Numbered from the stretch's first letter, positions 7,560 to 16,201 are shown. The stretch: 64,000 nucleotides of DNA from JBBATK01 sp039810585 (GCA_039810585.1 JBDHXF010000001.1:124001-188000); one strand, 5' to 3'. Notes: a model not told the origin generated them from the sequence alone. Translations and numbers: made by a program.

Positions 7560-9479
7560 ATGCATTCTGATGCTCTCATTGGAATCTTGACCATTGTCGT
7601 TCCCATTGTTCTCCTGCTGGTTTTTTACCGAGCAATCTTCAGACTCTTCGGAGTCGTGATTATACCGGAGAACAAGATTGGATTAGTCACCAAGAAGTTC
7701 GTGTTGTTTGGTTCACATCGAACTATTCCGGAAGGACACTTTATCGCTGTTAACGGTGAGGCCGGATATCAAGCGTCTGCGCTTGCTCCGGGCGTGTATT
7801 TCTGGATGTGGTTTTGGCAGTACGACGTCAAGATGCAGGATCTGACAATTATACCGGAAGGTAAGATTGGACTCCTCGTCGCTAAAGACGGCGCCGAACT
7901 ACAAACCGGTCGCGTCCTTGCTCGCAAGGTGGAGTGCGATTCCTTTCAAGACGCCAGAGCCTTTATTGTCAACGGTGGCCGCAAAGGTCGCCAAACAGCC
8001 TTCATCACAACAGGAACCTATCGCATCAACACGTATGTGTTTGATGTGCTGCTTGCCGAGATGACCCATATAGCCGAAAGCAAGGTGGGAATTGTCACTA
8101 CCTTGGACGGACAGCCTATAGAAGAAGGGCAAATAGCCGGTCGTCAAATCGAGCAACACAACAACTTCCAGGATGCTGATGCCTTTCTGGATGCCGGTGG
8201 CAACAAGGGATTGCAACCGCAAGTGATTTTGGCAGGATCCTACAATCTCAATCCCTGGTTTGTTCAAATAGAGCAAATCGCGATGACCGAAATTCCTATT
8301 GGTCACGTGGGTGTGGTGATCAGCTACGTCGGTAAAGACGGTGTGGATTTGAGTGGTGCCGAGTTCCGTCATGGCAACATCGTCGCCCGAGGCTACAAGG
8401 GTGTGTGGGCCGAGGCGCTTGGTCCGGGTAAGTATCCCATCAATACCTACGTGCAACGCACCGAATTGGTGCCCACCACAAATCTTGTGTTGAATTGGGC
8501 GTCCGCGCGGACGGAATCACATCAGCTCGATAAGAATTTGTCGACGATCACGGTTCGTTCTCGCGACGGCTTTCCCTTCAATCTTGATGTATCGCAGATC
8601 ATCCATATACCAAGCATGGAAGCACCGAAAGTGATAGCCCGTTTTGGAAATATGTCCAACCTGGTCACCCAGGTTTTGGAACCGACCATTGGCAATTACT
8701 TCCGCAATTCCGCTCAGGAAGCCGACGTGATCGCATTCCTCACCTCACGAAAGGATCGTCAGGAATCGGCAAAGGCACACATTTCACAGGTACTGAATGA
8801 GTACAATGTCTACGCCGTCGATACGCTCATCGGCGACATTGTTCCACCGGAATCGCTGATGAAAACGCTCACCGATCGTAAGATCGCGCAAGAGCAAACG
8901 GTTACCTTCGAAACTCAACGCCAGGCGCAGGAGACCCGGCAGAAGTTGGAAAAGGAAACCGCGATTGCCGACATTCAAAAGGACATCGTCAAAGCCGATC
9001 AAGGTGTGCAAATCGCCAAACGCATTGCCGATGCAGCCGTAGAAAAGGCCGGAGGCGAAGCACAGAGTGTCAAGATTGCCGCAAACGCTGAATCCGAGCG
9101 CACCAAGGTCATCGCCGGTGCCGAAGCAGAACGGACTCGTCTGATCGCCAATGCAGAAGCCGAACGCATTCGCGCCATTGCCAATGCCGACGCCGAGCAG
9201 ATCAGCGTGACGGGTAATGCTGAAGCGGAAAAGATTCTTGCGATTGGTAAGTCTAACTCTGAAGCGTATCGCTTGCAGGTAGAAGCAATGGGCGGAGACA
9301 ACTTCACGCGTCTCAAAGTAACCGAAAGCATTGGTGCAAACCACTTGAAGGTTATACCGGACGTATTGATTGCTCCGTCATCGGGCGATGCGAGCTCTAG
9401 TGCCCTGAGCGGACTCCTAGGATTACGCCTGATGCAGGACATGGCGCCTGCCCAAAAGTCAGACGCAGAGAGCGCCTAA
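7560..9479 (+). CDS. Large SPFH/flotillin-like membrane protein
   Basis: A 639-residue band-7/SPFH protein. An N-terminal membrane segment (residues 5-33, IGILTIVVPIVLLLVFYRAIF) anchors it. Residues about 35-290 contain repeated modules with the pattern IxxxKIG(L/I)V, a GRV/GRQ turn and a (S/N)FQDA segment. The SPFH core is around 300-440 (STITVRSRDGFPFNLDVSQIIHI), and a long alanine/glutamate-rich coiled coil with repeated AEAER units follows, as in flotillins. It is longer than ordinary flotillins because of the duplicated N-terminal modules. It is likely an oligomeric scaffold at the inner membrane. It stands alone, and its client is unknown. Confidence 0.85.
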   Translation: MHSDALIGILTIVVPIVLLLVFYRAIFRLFGVVIIPENKIGLVTKKFVLFGSHRTIPEGHFIAVNGEAGYQASALAPGVYFWMWFWQYDVKMQDLTIIPEGKIGLLVAKDGAELQTGRVLARKVECDSFQDARAFIVNGGRKGRQTAFITTGTYRINTYVFDVLLAEMTHIAESKVGIVTTLDGQPIEEGQIAGRQIEQHNNFQDADAFLDAGGNKGLQPQVILAGSYNLNPWFVQIEQIAMTEIPIGHVGVVISYVGKDGVDLSGAEFRHGNIVARGYKGVWAEALGPGKYPINTYVQRTELVPTTNLVLNWASARTESHQLDKNLSTITVRSRDGFPFNLDVSQIIHIPSMEAPKVIARFGNMSNLVTQVLEPTIGNYFRNSAQEADVIAFLTSRKDRQESAKAHISQVLNEYNVYAVDTLIGDIVPPESLMKTLTDRKIAQEQTVTFETQRQAQETRQKLEKETAIADIQKDIVKADQGVQIAKRIADAAVEKAGGEAQSVKIAANAESERTKVIAGAEAERTRLIANAEAERIRAIANADAEQISVTGNAEAEKILAIGKSNSEAYRLQVEAMGGDNFTRLKVTESIGANHLKVIPDVLIAPSSGDASSSALSGLLGLRLMQDMAPAQKSDAESA

Positions 9480-9520
9480 CATCACAAAGGTCAGCTCGCT
9501 TTGATAGTCGTTATTCTTGT

Positions 9521-9553
9521 GGGTAGCTGTGTGCCTTCGGCGCACAGCTACCC
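9521..9553. terminator. 15-bp hairpin between convergent genes
   Basis: The arms at 9521-9535 and 9539-9553 (GGGTAGCTGT... / ...ACAGCTACCC) pair over 15 bp with one G-U pair and a TTC loop. They are flanked by TTATTCTT and AAGAAGAAT, which extend the dyad. It sits between the SPFH gene and the MOSC gene, which converge, so it may end both transcripts. Confidence 0.65.
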
Positions 9554-9574
9554 GCGTGTAAGAAGAATCTCCTG

Positions 9575-10399
9575 CTACGTTAGCTCTTTCAAAGCCACCC
9601 GAACCGTATCCCCGGCGTGGAGCTTTCCACCAACCGATGCATGTACGACATATATCCCAAACAGTACTCGATTGTTGACGCTCCGAGTTTGAGCCAGGGT
9701 TCGTAAGGGCTCAGTGCCCGACGTGCCATCTTGCTGATTGATGGTTGTCACCACACAGCGAGATGTGCTCTTGGTTTGCAGAAAGTGCTCGGTGCCGATC
9801 GTCCATGACTCAACATCATCCTCCTGCCAAGCGTCCAATCCCTCCACCACTATGTTCGCACGGAAGCGATCGATCGGCACGCTTTGATCCATGCGCGCGT
9901 TTAGTTCCGCCCAAGACGCCACGTTCACGATGTGCAGGGGCTGAGAATCGCCGAAGTGCATAGCAACAGAGCGATTGAGTTGCTGTGTGTAGCGACTGTC
10001 AAGCAGTCTGTCTCTCTTTGTTGGGAGCCGTACGAGACGACAAGGGCGAGAAAAGCACATCGAGAGAAAGTGCGCAACATCAGGTCCCTCATCAATGGCA
10101 GTGCACCCGTCACCCCAAATCTCGACCATGCGAATTCGGTTTTGCTCTGACTGCAGTGGGACACGGTGCTCCGACATCTCGTCGAAGCGCAACATGAGAT
10201 GTGCGTCGTTGAGTTCCGTGTGCATACGAGCCATCGCCGGCAGTTCGCGCTGCGTGAGGAATCGCCCCTGCTCATCCACCATCATCCATCGTCTATCGTA
10301 CTCAAAGCCACTTTCGTCAAGCGTAGCAGATGTTACGGTCATACCACGCATAGACTTCACGGGATAGATGTGCAGAGACCGAACGCGTGGACCACTCAT
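9575..10399 (-). CDS. MOSC-domain protein (YcbX/mARC-like molybdenum cofactor protein)
   Basis: Predicted molybdenum-cofactor-dependent reductase of N-hydroxylated compounds or a related sulfur-carrier. The N-terminal MOSC_N barrel starts VRSLHIYPVKSMRGMTV and continues GFEYDRRWMMVDEQGRFLTQRE. The C-terminal MOSC domain has the expected cofactor-ligand cysteine in TSRCVVTTINQQDG and ends in HAGDTVRV. No ferredoxin domain follows, unlike enterobacterial YcbX, so it must rely on a separate electron donor. The start is ATG 10399, 7 nt after the ABC transporter stop, making a two-gene operon. Upstream residues in the same frame are coding shadow of the transporter. Confidence 0.87.
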   Translation of the reverse strand: MSGPRVRSLHIYPVKSMRGMTVTSATLDESGFEYDRRWMMVDEQGRFLTQRELPAMARMHTELNDAHLMLRFDEMSEHRVPLQSEQNRIRMVEIWGDGCTAIDEGPDVAHFLSMCFSRPCRLVRLPTKRDRLLDSRYTQQLNRSVAMHFGDSQPLHIVNVASWAELNARMDQSVPIDRFRANIVVEGLDAWQEDDVESWTIGTEHFLQTKSTSRCVVTTINQQDGTSGTEPLRTLAQTRSVNNRVLFGIYVVHASVGGKLHAGDTVRVALKELT

Positions 10400-10406
10400 G
10401 GCGATA

Positions 10407-12179
10407 CTAGTTAAGGTGAACGGCTGCTGTTTCCATGCCCTTGCGTTCACCAATTTGCTGACGCCACATCGCGTAGTACAATCCCTTGTCGTCCAACAAC
10501 TCGCGGTGCGTTCCTTGCTCCACGATGTGACCACGTTCGAGGACGTAAATGCGATCGGCATGCATGATGGTACTGAGACGGTGAGCAATCATAATCGTGA
10601 TTTGCTCTTTACGCTGAGAAATTGAACGGACTGTCTGGGTGATCTCTTCTTCCGTCATCGAGTCCAGAGCGCTTGTTGCTTCGTCAAAAATGAGCAAGTC
10701 AGGCTGGCGCAGCAGTGCACGTGCGATGGACAAACGCTGCCGTTCTCCGCCGCTCACTTTCACACCTCCTTCACCGATGATGGTATTCAATCCCTTGTCG
10801 GCACGCGCAAGAAGCGAGTCGCACGCTGCCTTCCGTAACACATCAAAGCACTCCTCATCGCTGGCTTGCGGATTTACGAATAGCAGATTATCACGAATAC
10901 TCCCGCTGAAGAGTTGCGTGTCCTGCGTCACAAATCCGATGCGGTTTCGCAAGACGTCGAAATCAATATTGGCGGAGTCGACATCATTATACATCAACGA
11001 ACCTTCGTTGGGGTGATAGAGTCCAACCAACAGTTTGACCAACGTGGTTTTTCCGCTGCCGGACGGACCCACAAAGGCTACAGTTTCTTTGCGATCCACA
11101 TGTACACTTACGGCTTCAAGAGCGTTGTGCCCGGCGCTTTGATGACGAAAACTGACATCCTTCATGCGGATCGTTTCAATGCCACCGATGTCCCTGGGAT
11201 TGTCCGGTTTCTTTTCGATTGGTGTGTCGAAAATCCCCTGCAAGTTATTTAGCGAAACCTCAGACTCCCGATAGATGTTGATGATGTTGCCAAGCTCCTG
11301 AAGCGGACCAAAAATGAAGAAGCTGTAGATGAAGAGAGAGAACATCTGTCCCACCGATATCTGCTTGTCGAACACGAGGTAGAACATCAGGAACAAAATG
11401 CAGGTGCGCAGAAAGTTGACTGTTGTTCCTTGAATGAAACTCAAGCTCCGGATGTATCGCACCTTTTTTAATTCCAAACCAAGAATCTTCAAGGTCACAC
11501 CGTTGAGTCGCTTGATTTCCTGATCGGCCAATCCGAGTGATTTCACCAGTTCGATGTTACGGAGCGACTCGGTGGTTGAACCGCTGAGTGATGTGGTTTC
11601 GCTCACAATCACTTTTTGCATCTTCTTTATGCGCTTGCTCATGCGAGAGCTCACCATCCCAATTAATGGAACGGTGCTGAAATAAATCAACACTACGGCC
11701 CAATGCACCGTAAAGGCATACACGGTAACGAAGATGAGACCAATGATGGACGTAAAGAGAATGTTGATACCGGCGTTGACCAAACGTTCCACATCATTGC
11801 GCGCTTTCTGCAGAATACTCAGCGTTTCGCCGCTGCGTTGATCTTCAAACACAGAGTACGGTAACTTTAGCGAGTGTTGCAAACCGTCGGCATACATCTG
11901 AGCGCCAACCTTTTGCACGATAAAGTTCACGAAGTAATCTTGAAAGTTCTTGGCAACTCGAGACACGAAGGCGGCGCCAACAGAGAGTCCCAGCAGTCCA
12001 AGCACTTTCCAGACGAATTGTTGCAGACTCAAATCCGCATGCTTGAGCACCACATTGTCAATGGTCAAGCGGAATACATAGGGATCCAACAAAGAAAACA
12101 CTTGATTGACTGCAGCAAGAAACAGTGCCAGCAGAACCAAGCCTTTATACCCACGCAGATAATCGTAGAGTAAGCGCAT
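10407..12179 (-). CDS. ABC exporter, fused membrane and ATPase domains (MsbA-like)
   Basis: A 590-residue half-transporter. Six transmembrane helices (about residues 12-300) precede a nucleotide-binding domain with Walker A GPSGSGKTTLVKLL near residue 370, Q-loop GFVTQDTQLFSGS, signature VSGGERQRLSIARALL, Walker B LLIFDEATSALDS and the H-loop AHRLSTI. It would work as a dimer, exporting lipid, lipopolysaccharide core or a hydrophobic compound; MsbA, drug exporters and peptide exporters share this layout, so substrate is open. It is followed at 7 nt by the MOSC gene. A TTG-N17-TATATTCG promoter lies about 110 nt upstream. Confidence 0.87.
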   Translation of the reverse strand: MRLLYDYLRGYKGLVLLALFLAAVNQVFSLLDPYVFRLTIDNVVLKHADLSLQQFVWKVLGLLGLSVGAAFVSRVAKNFQDYFVNFIVQKVGAQMYADGLQHSLKLPYSVFEDQRSGETLSILQKARNDVERLVNAGINILFTSIIGLIFVTVYAFTVHWAVVLIYFSTVPLIGMVSSRMSKRIKKMQKVIVSETTSLSGSTTESLRNIELVKSLGLADQEIKRLNGVTLKILGLELKKVRYIRSLSFIQGTTVNFLRTCILFLMFYLVFDKQISVGQMFSLFIYSFFIFGPLQELGNIINIYRESEVSLNNLQGIFDTPIEKKPDNPRDIGGIETIRMKDVSFRHQSAGHNALEAVSVHVDRKETVAFVGPSGSGKTTLVKLLVGLYHPNEGSLMYNDVDSANIDFDVLRNRIGFVTQDTQLFSGSIRDNLLFVNPQASDEECFDVLRKAACDSLLARADKGLNTIIGEGGVKVSGGERQRLSIARALLRQPDLLIFDEATSALDSMTEEEITQTVRSISQRKEQITIMIAHRLSTIMHADRIYVLERGHIVEQGTHRELLDDKGLYYAMWRQQIGERKGMETAAVHLN

Positions 12180-12291
12180 GTAAGAGCAGTAAAATGTGGC
12201 TCATGCTTGCCGTTGCATGAGGGAGTGAGGAAACGTCCCGCAATGACGTTATAACACCGACTTTCGTGGGACGCACTGTGCCGTTCGCCTT

Positions 12292-12319
12292 CGAATATAG
12301 CAGGCACAGCGCCCAGCAA
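12292..12319 (-). promoter_or_regulatory. Bacteroidota-type promoter for the ABC exporter operon
   Basis: Read on the minus strand, TTG (12319-12317), 17 nt, then TATATTCG (12299-12292) matches the TTG/TAnnTTTG pattern with one mismatch in the -7 box. Transcription would begin near 12286, leaving a leader of about 107 nt. Confidence 0.5.
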
Positions 12320-12349
12320 CATGAGGAATCTGTGCTAAAACAAAGATTA

Positions 12350-14200
12350 TCACCGACTTCGGCCGTAATACGAATGCCTAATCATGTCATCGCTCACCCG
12401 CATCGCACGATGTAAATAATTCGTTCGGCCTTCGGCCAACGTGTCTCCAATGCAACGTCCGTCGTTTAGAATTACTACATTCTGCCGGGTGCTGAGTATG
12501 TTTTTACCTAAGCCTGCTTTGCTTTGTCTGAGGTCGATTCCAAGCAGTGAACATAGAGTTTGCATAAGATCTACCTGACCGCCAAAGGTGAGGCACTGCA
12601 CTTCGGACAGACTCTTGTGGTAAATCATCAAGGGAATTCTCTCACTGCTATCGCTCAACCACGTTTGGGCCTCGACACCGGATGCCGACACATCCCTCAG
12701 ATTTCGCACTTCGTCATTGTAATACTTGTGTAAGGAGCAATGGTCTCCATACAGTACGACCAGCGTACTATCCAGGAGATGACGTGCCTCCAGAGTATCC
12801 AGCAATGCACCAATGTATTTGTCGCTGTAATGCACTGCTTGAGCATAGCGTCCCGCCATTGTATTCTGTAAACCGCTTCCCAGTTTGAGTTCCTGCTTCT
12901 CGTCCGGAAGTACAAAGGGCGAGTGCATGGTTTCGGTCACAACAAAGGCATACCATGGCGACCGCAGGGCGCTAAGAAACGAGAGATCCTGGAAGAGAAC
13001 TGAGGAGTCTGACTGCATTCCGTTTATCATATCCGTTGGCGCATAAGAGGAAGCATCGATGCAGCGCTCAAAGCCGAGGTGAGTCAACGCGTCAGTCCAG
13101 TTGTAGTAGCTGGCTTTGTCGGACTTCATAGCCACCGTGCTATACCCCGCGTCGCCAAGCAAGGTAGGCAGCGAGGGATAGCGGTTATGCGGAAAACGGA
13201 AAAACGCACATCCCTTTCGTGGCGGATAGAGTCCGGTATTCGTCATCAAATCCGCATCGGAGCTTGTTCCGTTGGCAACCTGTTCGTAAAAGTTGGAAAA
13301 GTAGATGCTGTGATTGCGAAGAGAATTGAGGCGCGGACAGATTTCTTGGCCTTCCACCTGCTGCCCAATCACACTCTGCTCGAGCGATTCGATTTGAATC
13401 ACAAGCAGATTGAAGCCGCGAAAGCGGTCACGAAACAACGAGGTGTCAGCCTCGATGTGCTGTCCCTCCAGCGTGGCTTGTATTTCCGCCATATCGGCTT
13501 GACTGAGCTTCGCGTCACTGCCATCGTTCCAATACTCCCAGGCATCCCAGAAGTGATAGGCTAAGGGCGAAAGCTTGTGCATGGTTTCGCTTTGCACAAA
13601 GCAGGTGTAAAACAGCGGATTTTCTCGAAAGTGCTCGTGGAGGCGATCGGCCACAACCAATGTGAGTACAATGAAGCTTACAAGGCTAAGCGAGAGCAAA
13701 CGATGCGCCGAGCCCTTGCTCGTATGCTCGTCAGAATCTCGTGTACTCGTTGCACGTAGTGCCAGCCACAGGAGAATTGGCAGATCGACGACGAAGACTA
13801 TGTCTGTATTTCTGGCCATGGAAGCTATGCTAGCTCCGAGGCCATGCAGGTTATCGCTCTGTTGCCAGGTGTACAACGACAAAAACATCGTGAAGCCGCG
13901 GTAGTACCACAGATCGCACACTAACAATACAGATACTACAAGGTGTACGATCACTATCCACCATATCCCTGCACGCGGTTTGAAAAGTAAGGAACCAAGG
14001 TAGGGCAAAGCCGTCACCGCAAACCACAGGAGCATGTACATGAGGTGAAAAACAGGCTTCTCATGTGCACTGATGGACTGGGTCATCGAAAGAAACACAA
14101 GCACTTTCAGGTAACTCAGCAGCACAACCACCACAAGCACCCACCGCTCGGCAATGAGGTTACGAGCAGCTGACAAACGATTTAGGACATCATCGACCAC
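12350..14200 (-). CDS. LTA-synthase-like membrane sulfatase/phosphoglycerol transferase
   Basis: Inner-membrane protein with about five N-terminal helices and a periplasmic alkaline-phosphatase-fold domain. Visible sulfatase-type features are NLLVIQIESLEQSVIG (metal-site Glu), the nucleophile Thr region QVANGTSSDADLM, TETMHSPF, and VVLYGDHCSLHKYY (metal-binding Asp-His). These are the hallmarks of LtaS/MdoB-type enzymes, which move glycerol phosphate from phosphatidylglycerol to glycans or lipids. The start is uncertain: GTG 14200 directly precedes the first membrane region. ATG 14344 is possible, and a reading to 14428 would overlap the divergent acyl-CoA dehydrogenase gene. The residues before VVDDVLNRL show no family character. 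Confidence 0.8.
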   Translation of the reverse strand: MVDDVLNRLSAARNLIAERWVLVVVVLLSYLKVLVFLSMTQSISAHEKPVFHLMYMLLWFAVTALPYLGSLLFKPRAGIWWIVIVHLVVSVLLVCDLWYYRGFTMFLSLYTWQQSDNLHGLGASIASMARNTDIVFVVDLPILLWLALRATSTRDSDEHTSKGSAHRLLSLSLVSFIVLTLVVADRLHEHFRENPLFYTCFVQSETMHKLSPLAYHFWDAWEYWNDGSDAKLSQADMAEIQATLEGQHIEADTSLFRDRFRGFNLLVIQIESLEQSVIGQQVEGQEICPRLNSLRNHSIYFSNFYEQVANGTSSDADLMTNTGLYPPRKGCAFFRFPHNRYPSLPTLLGDAGYSTVAMKSDKASYYNWTDALTHLGFERCIDASSYAPTDMINGMQSDSSVLFQDLSFLSALRSPWYAFVVTETMHSPFVLPDEKQELKLGSGLQNTMAGRYAQAVHYSDKYIGALLDTLEARHLLDSTLVVLYGDHCSLHKYYNDEVRNLRDVSASGVEAQTWLSDSSERIPLMIYHKSLSEVQCLTFGGQVDLMQTLCSLLGIDLRQSKAGLGKNILSTRQNVVILNDGRCIGDTLAEGRTNYLHRAMRVSDDMIRHSYYGRSR

Positions 14201-14383
14201 AAAAAACAGGCGATCATTACACAAACACTGATAAATCAGCCAATGAGGGGATTCCTCATAAAGACCCGCGCCTACAAACCACGGGCAGCTCACGGGCGGC
14301 TCCCAAGCTTGAATCAGGCATTGCTCCGTAAATTGCGGAACCATTGCCAATAAGCATTCATTACCGTTAGAAAAGGGATCACC

Positions 14384-15553
14384 GTGGACGCCGACGCAAC
14401 ATTTGGATTTGAACCAACCGCAGAACAAGAAGCTATTCGAAGCGCAATTCGTGAGTTTGCCGAAAACGAGATTCGCCCCGTCGCCTCAGCCCTGGACGAA
14501 AGTCAGGAGTTTCCAACGGAAATCTTTCGCAAGCTCGGTGAGTTGGGATTCTTAGGAGTCGTTATTCCTCCGGAGTACAATGGAAGCGGCCTTGGCTACA
14601 TGGAGTATGCCATTATCGTGGAAGAAGTTGCTCGCGTGTGCCCCGCCGTGGCGCTGGGAGTTGCAGCCCACAATGGTCTCTGTACATCGCACTTGTATCG
14701 ATTTGGCTCGGAGGCGTTACGACAGAGGTACGTCACTCGGCTCGCAGCCGGCCAAACCATGGGAGCATGGGGTTTGACCGAAGCCAATGCGGGATCTGAT
14801 GCCGGTGGCACACAGACGACGGCACGACGTGAAGGGGATGTATATATCCTCAATGGCTCCAAGAACTTCATTACTCATGGAAATGTTGGCGACATCGCGG
14901 TTATCATGGCAATGACAGATCCCTCTAAAGGCAAAAAAGGCATCAGTGCGTTTGCTATCGACAAAACGATGGAGGGTTTCTTCCCATCAAAGAAAGAGAA
15001 CAAGCTGGGGATGCGTTGCAGTGATACTGCCTCGCTCACATTCGACAATGTTCGCGTTCCCGCTGATCATTTGATTGGTAACGAAGGAGAGGGATTCATC
15101 CAGGCTCTGAAGATATTGGACGGTGGACGAATTTCCATCGCAGCCCTTAGTGTAGGATTGGCACAAGGAGCTTTTGAAGCGGCAATGAAGTACTCCAGAG
15201 AGCGACACCAATTTGGCAAACCTATTGGAGATCAGCAGGCCATTATGATGAAACTGGCTCGCATGAGCATGGATATCGACGCCGCTCGCGTGTTGACCTA
15301 CAAGTCGGCCTGGCTGCGGGATGAGGGAAAGGAATTCGGGAAGACCGCAGCTCAAGCCAAACTCTTCGCTTCAGAAGTGGCCGTACGGGTCTCCGAGGAA
15401 GCCGTGCAAATTCATGGAGGCTACGGATATATTAAGGATTTCCCCGTGGAAAAGTACTGGCGCGATTCCAAACTGCTCACCATTGGAGAGGGTACAAGCG
15501 AGATCCAGAAATTGGTTATTGCCAGAGCTGAGCTATCCTCCTTGCAACAATAG
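14384..15553 (+). CDS. Acyl-CoA dehydrogenase (short/medium-chain type)
   Basis: FAD enzyme oxidising acyl-CoA to trans-2-enoyl-CoA in beta-oxidation or amino-acid catabolism. The 389-residue protein has the family's three domains: an N-terminal helical part (EQEAIRSAIREFAENEI), a central barrel with WGLTEANAGSDAGGTQTTA and LGMRCSDTASLTFDNVRVP, and a C-terminal helical part with IHGGYGYIKDFPVEKYWRD. The catalytic Glu lies in GEGTSEIQK, the position used by butyryl- and medium-chain enzymes. The start codon is GTG, with AAAAGGGA about 7 nt upstream. Chain-length preference is not readable. No etfAB is nearby. Confidence 0.92.
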   Translation: MDADATFGFEPTAEQEAIRSAIREFAENEIRPVASALDESQEFPTEIFRKLGELGFLGVVIPPEYNGSGLGYMEYAIIVEEVARVCPAVALGVAAHNGLCTSHLYRFGSEALRQRYVTRLAAGQTMGAWGLTEANAGSDAGGTQTTARREGDVYILNGSKNFITHGNVGDIAVIMAMTDPSKGKKGISAFAIDKTMEGFFPSKKENKLGMRCSDTASLTFDNVRVPADHLIGNEGEGFIQALKILDGGRISIAALSVGLAQGAFEAAMKYSRERHQFGKPIGDQQAIMMKLARMSMDIDAARVLTYKSAWLRDEGKEFGKTAAQAKLFASEVAVRVSEEAVQIHGGYGYIKDFPVEKYWRDSKLLTIGEGTSEIQKLVIARAELSSLQQ

Positions 15554-15714
15554 CAGATAGATAGGGCTTTTTCCATCAGTGTTGTGTTAATTTTTCTTTG
15601 AAAATTGTCGGGCAGGGTGTAAGTTGTCAGGACTGCAAAGGGGAACTCGCTCACGCCGACTTACGCGGGAAAAATTAATTGCAAATTCATTGAACTACCT
15701 GATGGGAGTAGGTT

Positions 15715-16098
15715 ATGTCGCGTAGCTTAAACAAAGTGATGCTTATTGGTAATGTTGGAAAAGATCCGGACGTCAACTTCACCGGTAGTGGAATTCCCGT
15801 CGCTCAATTTCGCTTAGCCACTACAGAATCTCGTAAAGACAAAGAAGGTCAATACCAGGAACACACAGAGTGGCACACCATCATCGCATGGCGTGGTCTG
15901 GCAGAAATCATTCAACGTCTTGTTCATCGTGGCTCACGTGTGTACATTGAGGGACGTCTTCAAACCCGCATTTTTGAAGACCAAAGTGGGGTAAAGAAAT
16001 ACTTTACCGAAGTCGTTGCTGACAATATGCTCCTCCTCGATGGCCGTCGACCCGACGAAAAGAACTCTCCGGTCGGCTACGCGTTCCAAGCCCGATAG
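15715..16098 (+). CDS. ssb: Single-stranded DNA-binding protein, truncated by a 43-bp insertion
   Basis: SSB coats single-stranded DNA and recruits replication and repair proteins through an acidic C-terminal tip. The OB fold is intact (SLNKVMLIGNVGKDPDV, FRLATTES, TEWHTIIAWRGLAE, GSRVYIEGRLQTR, YFTEVVADNMLLLDGR). After DGRRPDE (residue 115) the frame runs into foreign sequence and stops at residue 127 (PVGYAFQAR), with no acidic tip. The missing tail is still present just downstream in the +1 frame (16103-16174, ending ESDDIPF). Removing 16060-16102 restores a 138-residue protein. Either this is a tailless SSB, or recoding or excision restores the tail. The OB-fold call is firm; the effect of the insertion is not known. 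Confidence 0.92.
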   Translation: MSRSLNKVMLIGNVGKDPDVNFTGSGIPVAQFRLATTESRKDKEGQYQEHTEWHTIIAWRGLAEIIQRLVHRGSRVYIEGRLQTRIFEDQSGVKKYFTEVVADNMLLLDGRRPDEKNSPVGYAFQAR

Positions 16099-16102
16099 AG
16101 AA
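16060..16102 (+). repeat. 43-bp inserted element, copy 1 (inside ssb)
   Basis: The 43 bases beginning AAGAACTCTCCGGTCGGCTA and ending AAGCCCGATAGAGAA are identical to 20892-20934. They interrupt the ssb linker codons, and 43 is not a multiple of three, so the frame shifts. GAA occurs immediately before it (16057-16059) and as its last three bases. It can form an imperfect hairpin: CTCT/AGAG outside, TCGGCT/AGCCCGA inside. Confidence 0.9.
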
Positions 16103-16174
16103 TCGGCGAGTACGAGTACCGAGTTCAGTCATGGGAACACCCAGACTGAAGAGAGCGACGATATCCCCTTTTAA
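16103..16174 (+). other. ssb: Displaced 3' end of ssb (linker and acidic tip, out of frame)
   Basis: Read from 16103, the sequence encodes 23 residues of Ser/Thr/Gln-rich linker (SASTSTEFS ... GNTQTE) and the tip ESDDIPF, then TAA at 16172-16174. This is the expected end of a bacterial SSB. It is in frame +1 relative to the ssb start, and becomes in-frame only when the 43-bp element is skipped. The strong terminator at 16202 follows directly. Confidence 0.88.
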
Positions 16175-16201
16175 GAAAGCCTGTCGAGATCAATCCTTTC
16201 G

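Noticed and set aside
8784..9344. Minus-strand frame rich in Phe/Gly opposite the SPFH gene
   Set aside because: It is antisense to the repetitive coiled coil of the SPFH protein; its composition reflects complementary codons.
14201..14428. N-terminal extension of the LTA-synthase-like protein
   Set aside because: It overlaps the divergent acyl-CoA dehydrogenase start and has no membrane segment or family sequence; a start near the first helix is more likely.
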